In this document: positions 1 through 8,935 of the stretch, piece after piece
Layout: each line of letters begins with the position of its first letter
How positions within the stretch are numbered: the stretch's first letter is position 1
From: Mnemiopsis leidyi
Taxonomy: Eukaryota > Ctenophora > Tentaculata > Lobata > Bolinopsidae
Assembly (NCBI GenBank): GCA_000226015.1
Contig: JH153308.1
Span: 81,527 to 105,557 of the forward strand
Length of the DNA stretch: 24,031 nucleotides
Reading direction: 5' to 3'
Notes under the pieces: generated by a model
Told to the model about the DNA's origin: nothing
The model's database searches: none
What the model saw: only the letters and a program-made list of their open reading frames with translations
Made by a program: the position numbers and the translations under genes

Positions 1-222
1 TTGAAATTTTTCATTTTACCCCAGCTGTTATTAACAAGCAGTTGAATAATACAGTAATACCACTATTGGTATTGCAATTACCATACGTAATTACACTCGC
101 AAGCTTGTGAAATTACTTCAATAAATCCACTCGCAAGCTCGTGAATTTATTGCATGAATACCACTCGCAAGCTCGTGGTATTAATATGGTAATTGCACTA
201 CCAATAGTGGTATTACCGTATA
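1..222. repeat. Direct repeat copy 1, multi-hairpin element
   Basis: These 222 bases are identical, base for base, to 1321-1542; the copies diverge at 223 versus 1543. The window begins at the first matching base, so the true left edge may be outside or at a contig end. Inside, 41-85 is an inverted repeat of 185-231 (about 45 bp, few mismatches) and encloses three hairpins at 87-116, 120-151 and 157-182. Each hairpin has a 10-base loop TCGCAAGCT(T/C). The three stems differ in sequence but each pairs. The long right arm runs to 231 in this copy, whereas copy 2 stops matching at 1542 inside that arm. No coding sequence was recognised. This is likely a non-autonomous mobile or foldback repeat. 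Confidence 0.9.
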
Positions 223-360
223 TTATTCAACTTCAGTTGTATTACTTTGCTAATTTTTCAGTAAAATTAATATAGTAATTACACCGTAGTAATACCACTG
301 GAGTGGTATTACTTTAGTAATACCATTGTAGTAATTACACTCCAGTGGTATTACTAATTC
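223..360. repeat. Palindrome cluster built on GTAATACCAC
   Basis: The GTAATACCACT motif recurs in both orientations. A perfect hairpin spans 289-312 (11-bp stem, 2-base loop), and 341-354 can pair with 289-302. This continues the palindromic style of the preceding repeat but is not part of the exact direct repeat. No ORF. Confidence 0.7.
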
Positions 361-620
361 GTATCCCGAAATCGACCTTAAAACGCGATTCTAACCAATT
401 TTTCTGCTTTGGACAGTTAAGTTAAGTACAGAGCGGGCCAAAATTAACTTCCGATTTTGTTTCAATGTGTATCTAGGTCCTTGTGGTTGATAAATTTTCG
501 AGAAGATTACATTAAGTCAAAATCACATTCAGGCCGTTTTTCTGTTAAAATTTCAGCGTTTTTAGGTCTTTTAAGGCTCTAGAGTCCCAATATAGGTAAT
601 TCTCAATGTAATTCGCCTAC

Positions 621-734
621 CTTTTTGTTGACAAAAGTGTTCGATGGGGTGACAAAAAATGTCATGTAAATATCTCAACTTCAAGAATTGTCCAAGAGAA
701 GTAGCCAAGTCACGCATTTGTACTGGCAAAGCCT
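621..734 (-). other. Possible internal exon, unassigned
   Basis: On the minus strand this 114-base open segment is bounded by a good acceptor (TTCCTTACAG) and a good donor (GTAGGCG). It is phase 1 on both sides and encodes 37 complete residues beginning ALPVQMRDLATSLGQFLKLR. I could not join it to a neighbouring exon: the only nearby upstream donor gives an in-frame stop. The plus strand is also open here, with a GTAAGG donor after 736. Both could be chance. Confidence 0.2.
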
Positions 735-903
735 CTGTAAGGAACAATTTTTCCCAGATCATAAATTTCAGCCAAAATCATGCTAGTTGTCCAAAGCTAT
801 GTCTATGGACTTACAGAAAAACTTTGAGCAGGATATCTTGAGATATGATCTAACTACGTCGGCGAACTACGTTCCTATTTTCAGTAACGACAAGCACACA
901 AAC

Positions 904-911
904 TGACGTCA
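904..911. promoter_or_regulatory. CRE-type octamer
   Basis: Perfect TGACGTCA palindrome. This is the classical CREB/ATF site, but with no transcript assigned nearby its function is unknown. It sits 150-180 bp from an E-box and two CCAAT boxes. Confidence 0.3.
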
Positions 912-1320
912 TCAAAATACGGCCCTCTGTTTTCAAACCAAACGGATACAAAAATCATAGAACAGATAACTTGAACTTAGGTCTGTCTGGCGACACATTA
1001 ACAGGCGCCTCTATGCTCCGACCCTCAGGGCTCGGCTCCTTCCCTGTAATTGGTGGGGAAATGACACGTGATAGTAGACATAGTTACCTATTGGTTGCGG
1101 GGCTCAAGGCTCTCACTATATTCGGGCCGGCCCCGGGTTAAGTAAACAATTCACTTTATCGTTTGCAAATCATCAGTAAGATAGGGGACTTTCAAATGTT
1201 TGATAATTTTCCTGATAACGGTTTGGATAAGTGTCTTATGTGGACTAAACTACTACTAGTGAAATGCTTGATTTCACTTAACTTTTCCTCTTTCAATTCT
1301 TGAGAGCTTGAGATATTTAC

Positions 1321-1542
1321 TTGAAATTTTTCATTTTACCCCAGCTGTTATTAACAAGCAGTTGAATAATACAGTAATACCACTATTGGTATTGCAATTA
1401 CCATACGTAATTACACTCGCAAGCTTGTGAAATTACTTCAATAAATCCACTCGCAAGCTCGTGAATTTATTGCATGAATACCACTCGCAAGCTCGTGGTA
1501 TTAATATGGTAATTGCACTACCAATAGTGGTATTACCGTATA
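1321..1542. repeat. Direct repeat copy 2
   Basis: Exact copy of 1-222 at an offset of 1320 bases, including the three hairpins sharing the TCGCAAGCT(T/C) loop. It ends 42 bases before the kinase exon acceptor, so it lies in the last intron of that gene. Its right inverted arm is cut short: in copy 1 the arm continues TTATTCAAC, while here the sequence changes to AAACTGAAC. Zero mismatches in 222 bases implies recent duplication, gene conversion or an assembly duplication. Confidence 0.9.
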
Positions 1543-1584
1543 AAACTGAACTGACAACATATCCTAAAATCAAATCTATTGCAG

Positions 1585-1756
1585 GAGACTAAATTTAGGC
1601 GACATATTTGACCAGAAAATTCGAGCTCCGTTCATCCCAGAGCTGGAGGGACCTGGTGACACGGCCAACTTTGACGATTACGACGAGGCCCCTATGAACC
1701 ACAAAGAAGCCGACGAGTATGCAGAGAAATTCTGTGATTTTCCCTGGGTATATTAA
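1585..1756 (+). CDS. PKA catalytic subunit, C-terminal exon (partial)
   Basis: This is the terminal exon of an AGC-family serine/threonine kinase of the cAMP-dependent protein kinase type. It opens after a TATTGCAG acceptor (ending 1584) with one base completing a split codon. It then reads the characteristic PKA C-tail: APFIP (from 1625), GPGDTANFDDY (1649-1681), an acidic linker, and a terminal F-C-D-F (1730-1741). F-C-D-F corresponds to the FxxF hydrophobic motif that docks on the kinase N-lobe. In mammalian PKA the protein ends at FxxF; here four more residues (PWVY) precede TAA. The C-tail wraps the catalytic core and contributes FDDY to the nucleotide pocket. All catalytic exons must lie to the left of the window. 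Confidence is high from the contiguous motif match; the paralogue (PKA C versus PRKX-like) is less certain, but APFIP and GPGDT favour PKA C. Confidence 0.9.
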
Positions 1757-1990
1757 GGGATTGCAAGAGCTTGGTTGAGCTTTTTCTTGTTTAACTTGTG
1801 AATAATTGAACTAGAAGATGTCTTTCAAGGCCGATTCTAGAGTAGTGAAAAATAAGACGAGCAGAATTTCATTCCATTCAATGGTAAAATATGAGGCCAC
1901 GCGTTCGTTTACTGAAGCTCTTTTGTGTAAAAACAGTTATGAGAAACTTTAAAAAGTAGGCTCGCGAATAAACTTGCTCTTAAATAAAAC
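1757..1990 (+). other. Probable 3' UTR of the kinase gene
   Basis: Downstream of the TAA stop, two canonical AATAAA polyadenylation signals lie at 1967-1972 and 1983-1988. They set a likely transcript end near 2000-2015. The segment is otherwise AT-rich with no ORF of note. Confidence 0.6.
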
Positions 1991-2166
1991 TTGCTGAGAA
2001 TAACTGATGATATGTTTTCATAAAAAACTATGGTAATATGGCATCGCGTTCGCGTTTCTTAGATTTTGTTGGTGGATATTGACAATTGAGTCGAGTTTTC
2101 ATAAACTATATGTTTTGGATTTATACAATGTTTTAAATTAATAATTATTGATAGTTATATAGTTTT

Positions 2167-2487
2167 ATGTCAAATGATAGTACGGATGTGGAGATCTCTC
2201 TGGGTTTCAGGAAGAGGGAAAGTATGCTCGAGTCTTTATCATGTTTTAGACGGTCAAGGCGGTTACTCGTTGTGATGATTAACCGCCCAAATAATCCGGA
2301 CTCTTGGAACCTCCGTGTTTCTATTCAGATATGTAATGTTAATGTGAACATTCTATCTCGGCCTTTCATGATTGTCATTAAATTAGTTTGTGAATCCGGA
2401 TTTTGGAGTCTTTGGAACAAATTGAGACAGTTTTGTGACTGTTATTTGAACTTGGGTTGTCATGAACGGTGTCAGCAATATATATAA
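2167..2487 (+). other. Unrecognised ORF, 106 codons
   Basis: An ATG-initiated frame with no recognisable domain or signal peptide. Its length is compatible with chance in this base composition. It is listed because it is followed at once, in another frame, by the ORF at 2469-2858. Confidence 0.12.
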
Positions 2488-2858
2488 TACTTCACCTTCA
2501 ACAATCCGATACCATGTCCTCGATTCCCATTAATAGCAAATTTTCCAAGTCCCCAGAACGGCTCAGATCCACTGTACCGATTCTAGTCGGATTCATCTAT
2601 TGGAACGTGGGGCGCGACGCAAAAGCTGTGAAGAAACGATGTTTAGGACTCAGCGAGCTTGACATAAAGTCGCCTTATATTTATCCGCGCGCTCAGCTAC
2701 AGTTTAATTTAAACGACATGAGTCCTGAGTTTGGAGAATTTAGAATGACGAAAATTTTGGACGTTTGTCTTATTGGGCAGAACAAAATAATAACAATTGT
2801 CTATGATGTGTGGTCTAAATCGCGTGAACAGCCAAACCTGGGAAATGAGTCAGATTAA
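2469..2858 (+). CDS. Unrecognised ORF, up to 129 codons
   Basis: The frame opens at 2469, but an ATG at 2514 (context TACCATGT, 114 codons) lies about 30 bases after a TATATATAA stretch (2478-2486), which could serve as a TATA box. The product would be a basic-then-mixed soluble protein without transmembrane segments or cysteine patterns I recognise. No polyadenylation signal was noted. One ORF of this length is roughly what chance predicts in 24 kb, so evidence for a real gene is weak. Confidence 0.2.
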   Translation: MSAIYIILHLQQSDTMSSIPINSKFSKSPERLRSTVPILVGFIYWNVGRDAKAVKKRCLGLSELDIKSPYIYPRAQLQFNLNDMSPEFGEFRMTKILDVCLIGQNKIITIVYDVWSKSREQPNLGNESD

Positions 2859-3782
2859 ATTGCCGAAATGATCTAAAATAATTAGAAATGTCCTATCCTT
2901 GCCAAGGCCAAGTTAGGAGCCACGTGCATAACCGTCCCAAGAGGTGCGTCTAATTTGTTTAGCATACTAGCTTGATAGAACATTTATTGATGAGTGATTA
3001 CATTCAGATTCAGATCACCGTCGCTCTTTTCATCATTTGTTGTTCGTGCAAAGTTTAAAGTAAGGTTGTCAAAATATCAGTAAACTGTTCAAAACTTCCC
3101 GATGTGTTTCTAAAATTCGGATTCACCTACTGTTCTTGAGTCTACCACTATGATACCAGTATCATCTCGTAGAGAGAGGGGACCGTAGGGAGAGCCACGC
3201 AGCGCCCGGCAAGCCGCATCTCGGACTTAAAACTGACATTCTGTGTCCTGTTTTGGCCTGAGGAGTGAATCGTTCATTTCATCCTCTCGATGCGATGTTT
3301 GTATTTCACTAAAATTCGAGGGTTATTCACTGATGGCCCGAAGCTACTGATCCTGCTTTAAACATGCCGTGTGTGTTGTCCAAAAAATTGTTTATTATAG
3401 ACGGGCTTTCAGTTTCATGATCAAACCTTTCCTAAATCCTAGGAGGCTCTCATAAGTGCGAAAATAATCTGCAAGGAAGGGGTTGTCCGTTTCGCTTGGG
3501 GTCGGGAAGCAGGGCTTCAGTTACAGCCACTACAACAGGATTTAATTACTACTCCTAGCAAAGACAAAGGCATGTACTGTTCCAATAGCACAATGCTTTT
3601 GTCGAGATTTATTTGGTCAAATCAGGCGCTGTTCAAACCTACCTTCCATTAACACACAAAGATCTGACGAACTGAGCGACACAGCTAGTGCTACTTAATA
3701 TTTGAATGTTTCTTTACTTGTTGAGTGCTGCTTGAGTGCTATCTTCGACCTCAAAAAATCTTCTTAATCAGCTTTTCTGGAC
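2859..3782. other. Intergenic region upstream of the P450
   Basis: No gene recognised on either strand. A short palindrome ACCAGT/ATCA-type lies at about 3150-3165. Immediately upstream of the P450 start there is a near-tandem nonamer (TTGAGTGCT, about 3720 and 3732). No clear TATA box was found. Confidence 0.5.
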
Positions 3783-5306
3783 ATGTTTTCTACTACTGTG
3801 CTGGTCCTTCCAACGGTTCTTGGAGCTGGATTAATCGTGTTATCGCTTTACATTGCTCGATTACACTTTATATATTCTCATATCCCTGGCCCTCGTCTTG
3901 ACAGTTTTTTCCTTGGAAACGCTCCCACCCTTGTTAAAAGATTCAGAGAAGATCACTCTGGGTTCACTGTAGGCCTTGAGTATCAGCGGAAATATGGGCC
4001 CATTTTTGTGCTCTGGTACATTTTGAAACCCCAGATTATGGTAACCAGCCCTGAGACAATCAGAGAATTGGTCATGTCTAATGTCCATGGCAAGAAAGAT
4101 GACCGTCCGGAGGCTAAACTTTTTGGACAACGATTTGTTGGACGCAAGACAATTTTCGTTAATAAGGGCGATGAAATTTGGCAGAAAAACCGACGAGCCT
4201 ACATGAAATACTTCGGCAGAAAAGACATGAAGCAGTACCATGAGCAAATAAAGGTTGTTGCTGCCCGACTTGCTGAAAAACTGACCGAGCTTGCTGGAAC
4301 CGGAAAGCTTGTGGATCTGAGTCACTGGATGAAACTTGCAGCATGTGACGTTATTGGTCTGGTAGCACTTGATTGGGACATTCAGGCGGTAACTAACGAA
4401 GATTTAACATTCCCAGAGTTTCTTGAGGTAGCAATGAAGGGAGTGACTTATGCTGCTGGTCGACCAATCTCACGCATAGCTCCGCAGTTCAAGGAAATGA
4501 GGGCGGAAGTGAAGGATGCAGTGAGAGGATTAAGGAAACATTGTGCCCAACAGATACAGGAGCACTTCGCAAGGAAAACTAAAGGGGAGGTGGTAGAACC
4601 GTGCCTTCTTGACGAGATAATGGTTCAATCTTCAGGGAATCTCGAATTTCAAATTGACGAAATGCTGGCCATATTTCTTGCTGGCCAGGAAACAGTTGCC
4701 AGCACTCTTTCCTTTGCTATGTGTCACTTAATGAGGGACCCGATGATACTAGATTCTGTAGAGAGAGATGTAGAGAGATACATGGCAGATCTCTCGTTCG
4801 AGAGTCTGACTGGTTTGAACCAACTTGAAAATTTGATGAAAGAAACTCTTCGTCACTATGCTCCAGTTCCTGGTCTCAGACGGATTCTCTCCAAAGACAC
4901 TAACATAGTTGGACATCTAGTTCCGAAGGGCACTGAAATAGTCCATGCTTTGAAATTATACGCTCACGACGAGAAGATATGGGGCTCTGATCACACAGAA
5001 TTCAACCCGGGCCGATTTGACGATTACATCTTTAGCACGAGTAAGGAAGTCAACAGTTCCGGTTTTCGACCGATGACTCACGTGCACAACCACCGCAGTC
5101 GACACCCTCATGCTTTTCTGCCCTTTGGAATTGGACCTAGGGTTTGCTTGGGGAAGGAAATGGCAAGAATCGAGTTTAAATCGATTATTTCATTTCTTCT
5201 TTACAGTCTTAAGTTTACTCCGGTTGCAGGGGAAGTGGTTAAACCCATGAGATATAACAGTGTCAAACCGCTCTCAGGTCACATGTGCTATGTAGATTTG
5301 ATATAG
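3783..5306 (+). CDS. Cytochrome P450, CYP46-like, intronless
   Basis: A 507-residue microsomal cytochrome P450 monooxygenase, complete in one exon. Residues about 4-30 form a hydrophobic N-terminal ER anchor, followed by the proline hinge HIPGPRL (33-39). The C-helix WxxxR is W133/R137. The I-helix oxygen-activation motif is AGQET (300-304). The K-helix ExxR is E354-T-L-R357, with FNPGRF at 407-412. The heme loop FGIGPRVCLG is 448-457, with C455 as the axial thiolate. IPGPxxxSFFLG and LAGQET resemble animal CYP46A (cholesterol 24-hydroxylase) and the wider CYP3/4-type microsomal clan, so a sterol or other lipophilic substrate is plausible but not proven. One oddity is about 25-30 extra residues between the FNPGRF motif and the heme loop (413-443), including a histidine-rich run. 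Vertebrate CYP46A1 is multi-exon, so the single exon suggests retroposition or lineage intron loss. ATG context is GGACATGT. A possible ATTAAA signal lies at 5559-5564. Confidence 0.96.
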   Translation: MFSTTVLVLPTVLGAGLIVLSLYIARLHFIYSHIPGPRLDSFFLGNAPTLVKRFREDHSGFTVGLEYQRKYGPIFVLWYILKPQIMVTSPETIRELVMSNVHGKKDDRPEAKLFGQRFVGRKTIFVNKGDEIWQKNRRAYMKYFGRKDMKQYHEQIKVVAARLAEKLTELAGTGKLVDLSHWMKLAACDVIGLVALDWDIQAVTNEDLTFPEFLEVAMKGVTYAAGRPISRIAPQFKEMRAEVKDAVRGLRKHCAQQIQEHFARKTKGEVVEPCLLDEIMVQSSGNLEFQIDEMLAIFLAGQETVASTLSFAMCHLMRDPMILDSVERDVERYMADLSFESLTGLNQLENLMKETLRHYAPVPGLRRILSKDTNIVGHLVPKGTEIVHALKLYAHDEKIWGSDHTEFNPGRFDDYIFSTSKEVNSSGFRPMTHVHNHRSRHPHAFLPFGIGPRVCLGKEMARIEFKSIISFLLYSLKFTPVAGEVVKPMRYNSVKPLSGHMCYVDLI

Positions 5307-6680
5307 GTCATCAACAAAAAATTTCCTTGAGACTTAATGGGTTAGTCTGCAAAGTTTTGTGTGAAATTTGAAAGCGAAATAGCAATTCCACTACGTCTAA
5401 TGTTTATTTGTAAAATTTGCTAATGGATTATAATTGTATATAATTTATGATTGCATGAATTTTTTGTGTAATGCACTTACCAACACAGTATTTTTGTTTC
5501 TTTTCCGCGGTCTAAAATATTTAGATGATGGATAAGTTAAAAAAGACTATAGTCTGAAATTAAATGATTGATTGACCGGCTAAATTTATGATTCAAGTTT
5601 AACATAGTGACGTCATTTTGTATGATTGAGACTTATATTTAACCCTGAAGTGCAACTCTCCCTGAAAATTATGTCGGCAGTTGTGGCGAGGACATAATGA
5701 GTAGCGATAAACCACACAATTTCTTTCTTGTCCTATACTCTCTAATTACGCCTAAAATTCTCGGCAGATTTACTCTCTTTTATTCCGGCCTGTTTGTGTC
5801 TTGGTTACAGTTGCCATGCACTGAAAAGTAATGCTATGTCTATGCCATATACCACGGCAAGCATCCAATGAGTTATAAGGCCAAGGGTTCTGAAATTTTG
5901 CAAAGTTGCCTATGTCACTAGTCAGCGACAGCAGTGAGCAAATTTTCCATTGTCTTTGTACGGGAGTGATGTTAAAATTTTAGTAAAATTATTGCATTTA
6001 GTCATGAAAGAAGATTACAGAGGTTAGAGAGTCAAGTCATGAAAAATTTGGCGATTCAATTTGAAACACACATTAAAAGCAAGAGATGACTGACACTACA
6101 GTGACAGTAGACTTAACATGAAGCAAAAACTTATGTAATTGTTAGGTCAAATCAAATTTTAAATTACTTATAATTAAATATGCAAAGTTATATGTTTCAA
6201 AAATTTGATGATCGTTGAAGAGTTCCTTAAAATTTTTGGCTAACTAGAGTTCGGTTAGTTCCTAATCCTTAAGTTTGTCTCATCTTTAAGTTTGAGCTGA
6301 TTGTAGCTCGGGCAGTCGCGAAGAAAATGGTCCTCGTCTTAAAGTTAAATTATCGGATTGGAATTACAAGTGGTAGGCTAAATAAATGCTCCAATTTTTT
6401 TTCTCCTTGAATGAGCAGATTCGGTACGGATATAACTATAAGTAAGAAGCTCAAGCTTCTAAGTTCAGGATAGCATGTACAATGTAGCAGGCAAGGCCTG
6501 AACCTAATACTTCTGCAGACTCACACAATTGCAAGTAAGCAGGAACATATAAATAAATCATGCTAGGCATGTGACCCCAATCACGGTACCGGTAGTCATC
6601 CAGTGAAACTGAAGTTGCTTTTTGCTGCATCAATTAGTAATAGTACAGCTCCCCATTTAACCCTCGCACACGATTTCTCG
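5307..6680. other. P450 3' flank and intergenic DNA
   Basis: It holds the P450 3' UTR (candidate ATTAAA at 5559-5564) and then AT-rich spacer. A 60-codon minus-strand frame at 6451-6633 contains a GTGAGT donor-like site, but no domain and no partner exon, so I do not call it. Confidence 0.5.
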
Positions 6681-6815
6681 CGCTCAGCTAAGGATTCCAT
6701 CAGATCTATGCAGCCTCACGGTCAACCTAGCATAATGCTCGAGATCTCGAGCATTATGCTAGGTTGACCATGAGCCATGAGGCTGCATAGATCTGATTGA
6801 ATCCTTAGCTGAGCG
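6681..6815. repeat. Long perfect-centre palindrome
   Basis: The left arm 6681-6744 and right arm 6745-6815 are reverse complements meeting without a spacer at CTCGAGA/TCTCGAG. The right arm differs by a 7-base partial duplication (CCATGAG repeated) and two or three substitutions. The right arm is continuous with the tRNA-like SINE head that follows, so the palindrome is probably an inverted duplication of the SINE body (tail-to-tail). Confidence 0.9.
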
Positions 6816-6835
6816 TCAAAGACGCTCACCCCACG

Positions 6836-6911
6836 GCAGCACCGGGATTTGAACTCGGAACCTCTCGATTACTAAAGTGACATTCTAACCAAGTCCAACT
6901 GCGCCACGGAC
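6836..6911 (-). mobile_element. tRNA-derived SINE head
   Basis: Reading the minus strand, an RNA polymerase III A box TGGCGCAGTTGG (6895-6906) is followed about 40 bases later by a B box GTTCAAATCCC (6844-6854), with tRNA-like spacing. The expected acceptor-stem halves do not pair and the T stem has a mismatch. It is therefore not a functional tRNA but the promoter head of a tRNA-derived SINE or a tRNA pseudogene. The SINE body would continue to lower coordinates into the palindrome. Confidence 0.75.
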
Positions 6912-7583
6912 AAGAAATTGTTCAATATCTTCCAGCCTCTACACTCTATTTTCAACCGTTGAGTCGAGATCGACTTCTAGAATTTGTTCGTAGCCATGCG
7001 GTATGACCTGAATCTTTTTTTGATTTTGAAGTTGCACATATGGTTCGCATGTTGTCTTAAATACTGTTGTAAAATTTGAGCTTACTCGAGAACCTTCTTG
7101 CATGGTTCCATCTTGATTTAAACCAGTTTTCTACAGCCACCCTGTTTTTATGACGATAAGGGAGAAAGGCTTTGTGTGGTTTGACCCAGCCCTAATTATA
7201 CTTATTCTTATGGCTTAACTATCCACATATGATTATAAAATTAAAAATAAAAAGGTAATTAAAAATTTCATACCAATACCATCTAATGCCAATGGTAAGA
7301 ACCTGCAGTAGTGTATTTGTTTCTTGTTCGAATTTTTGTGTCCATGTCATACTCATACAGACGGAATTTCGAAGGAATGCACAAGTACAAAATTAGAGTA
7401 CTTACAGTTACAGTTTGAGTTACAGTTCAACAAATCTAATCTGATTAGCCATTTCGTAATGTATATCAATATGATGTGCAGACCGTTTTCGGAATATGTT
7501 TTAATTTACGTTACTCTTACGGTTAACACTAACAGCATTTGTTCATATTCAACATAAGTATCCAAACTGCACTGCGTACAGTT
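6912..7583. other. Intergenic spacer
   Basis: No gene recognised. It includes scattered GTTACAGTT motifs (about 7405-7435) that foreshadow the minisatellite downstream. A 77-codon frame at 7324-7557 has no recognisable feature. Confidence 0.5.
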
Positions 7584-7940
7584 ACACAAAAGCAGCGTTG
7601 AGCCTGAGGAAATGAAAATTGGAAGCTTCGGAATTTTTCGCTTTGCCGTCAAATCAAATTTACCGTGAATCTAAAATTTCTACCCTTTTGCATGAGCCGT
7701 CAAACTTAGTTTCACTCAGAGTCAGACGCAGAAAAATACTCACACTGTAACTGTAAGTGTTTTGTAACTGTAACTCACAGTTACAACACATTATGAGTAT
7801 ATTTCTGCGTCTGTGGTCTGAGTAAAACTAAGTTTGACGGCTCATGCGAACGGGTAGAAATTTTAGATTCACGGTAAATTTGATTTGACGGCAAAGCGAA
7901 AAAGTCCGAAGCTTCCATTTCCACAACGCTGCTTCTGTGT
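7584..7940. repeat. Foldback element with GTAACTG centre
   Basis: Inverted arms of about 160 bp run from ACACAAAAGCAGCGTTG (7584-7600) inward and from CAACGCTGCTTCTGTGT (7924-7940) inward, with about 90% or better pairing by eye. The centre (about 7740-7795) is made of GTAACTGTAAC units and itself folds (TTGTAACTG...CAGTTACAA). No ORF. It is consistent with a MITE or foldback transposon; I did not find a clear target-site duplication. Confidence 0.85.
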
Positions 7941-8258
7941 TTATCTTTGTCCTAATTCATTTTTGTCCAATGAACATGGGAAGCCTAGCCAGAGCCACCA
8001 GACCTATCCTACAGCTTAATTTCTGTATTTCTCGATCTCTCCGCCGTGGAAGTAATTTTAATTAAAAGTACAATAGTGATACTATTACTTATAATAGTGT
8101 ACTTTCTAGTACTACTAACCATGATAAATTAATTGTAAATTTAATCACAGGTGAGATTTCAAAATTTTTCAATGGCATTAAATTTAAGCAACGTTTACAA
8201 TAACATTAAGAATCATGCGTTTTGCTTTGAGTAGTATCATCCAAATCCTACCTACCCC
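7941..8258. other. Short spacer
   Basis: AT-rich sequence with an ACTATTACTTATAATAGTGT imperfect palindrome (8080-8100). No gene seen. Confidence 0.5.
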
Positions 8259-8935
8259 GTAACTGAAACCATGTAACTGTAACCATGTAACTGTAACCAT
8301 GTAACTGTAACCATGTAACTGTCACCATGTAACTGTAACCATGTAACTGTCACCATGTAACTGTCACCATTCAACTGTCACCATTTAACTGTAACCATGT
8401 AACTGTAACTGTAACCATGTAACTGTAACCATGTAACTGTCACCATTTAACTGTAACCATGTAACTGTAATTGTAATTGTAACTGTAACCTTGTAACTGT
8501 AACTGTAACTGTAACTGTAACCATGTAACTGTAACTCTAACTCTAACTCTTGTAACTGTAACTGTTACTGTAACCATGTTACTGTAACTGTAACTGTAAC
8601 TGCAAACTGTAACTGTAACTGTAACTGTAACTGTAACCATGTAACTGTTACTGTAACTGTAACCATGTAATTGTAACCATGTAACTGTAACCATGTAACT
8701 GTCGCCATTTAACTGTAACCATGTAACTGTAATTGTAACTGTAACTGTAACCTTGTAACTGTAACTGTAACTGTAACTGTAACTATGTAACTGTTACTGC
8801 AACCATGTTACTGTAACTGTAACTGAAACTGCAAACTGTAACTGCAACTGTTACTGTGTAACTGTAACCATGTAACTGTAACTCTAACTCTAACTCTAAC
8901 TGTAACTTTTATTGTAACCATGTAACTGTCACTAA
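8259..8935. repeat. Minisatellite, 14-bp and 6-bp units
   Basis: About 680 bases of tandem repeats. The flanks are 14-bp units ACCATGTAACTGTA; the interior switches between that unit and a 6-bp unit TAACTG, with CTAACT variants. The long open frame on the minus strand (repeating V-T-V-T/Y-S-Y) is a by-product of the repeat and not a gene. Confidence 0.97.

Larger units (their letters stand above)
361..1320. other. Spacer between the two direct repeats
   Basis: There is no convincing gene in this interval. It contains a perfect CRE octamer TGACGTCA (904-911), an E-box CACGTG (1065-1070), two inverted CCAAT boxes (ATTGG near 1049 and 1089) and a GC-rich patch with GGCCGGCC near 1126-1133. That is a promoter-like mix. 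A possible minus-strand exon at 621-734 is listed separately. The segment lies just upstream of the kinase terminal exon, so it is probably intronic to that gene. It may instead be the body of a mobile element bounded by the repeats. Confidence 0.4.

Noticed and set aside
3861..4344. Minus-strand ORFs of 154 and 61 codons inside the P450.
   Set aside because: They are antisense shadows of the well-supported P450 reading frame.
6836..6911. Functional tRNA gene.
   Set aside because: The A and B boxes are good, but the acceptor-stem halves do not pair and the T stem has a mismatch, so a SINE head or pseudogene fits better.
8440..8694. Minus-strand ORF of 84 residues made of V-T and Y-S repeats.
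   Set aside because: It is the translation of the tandem minisatellite units and not a gene.
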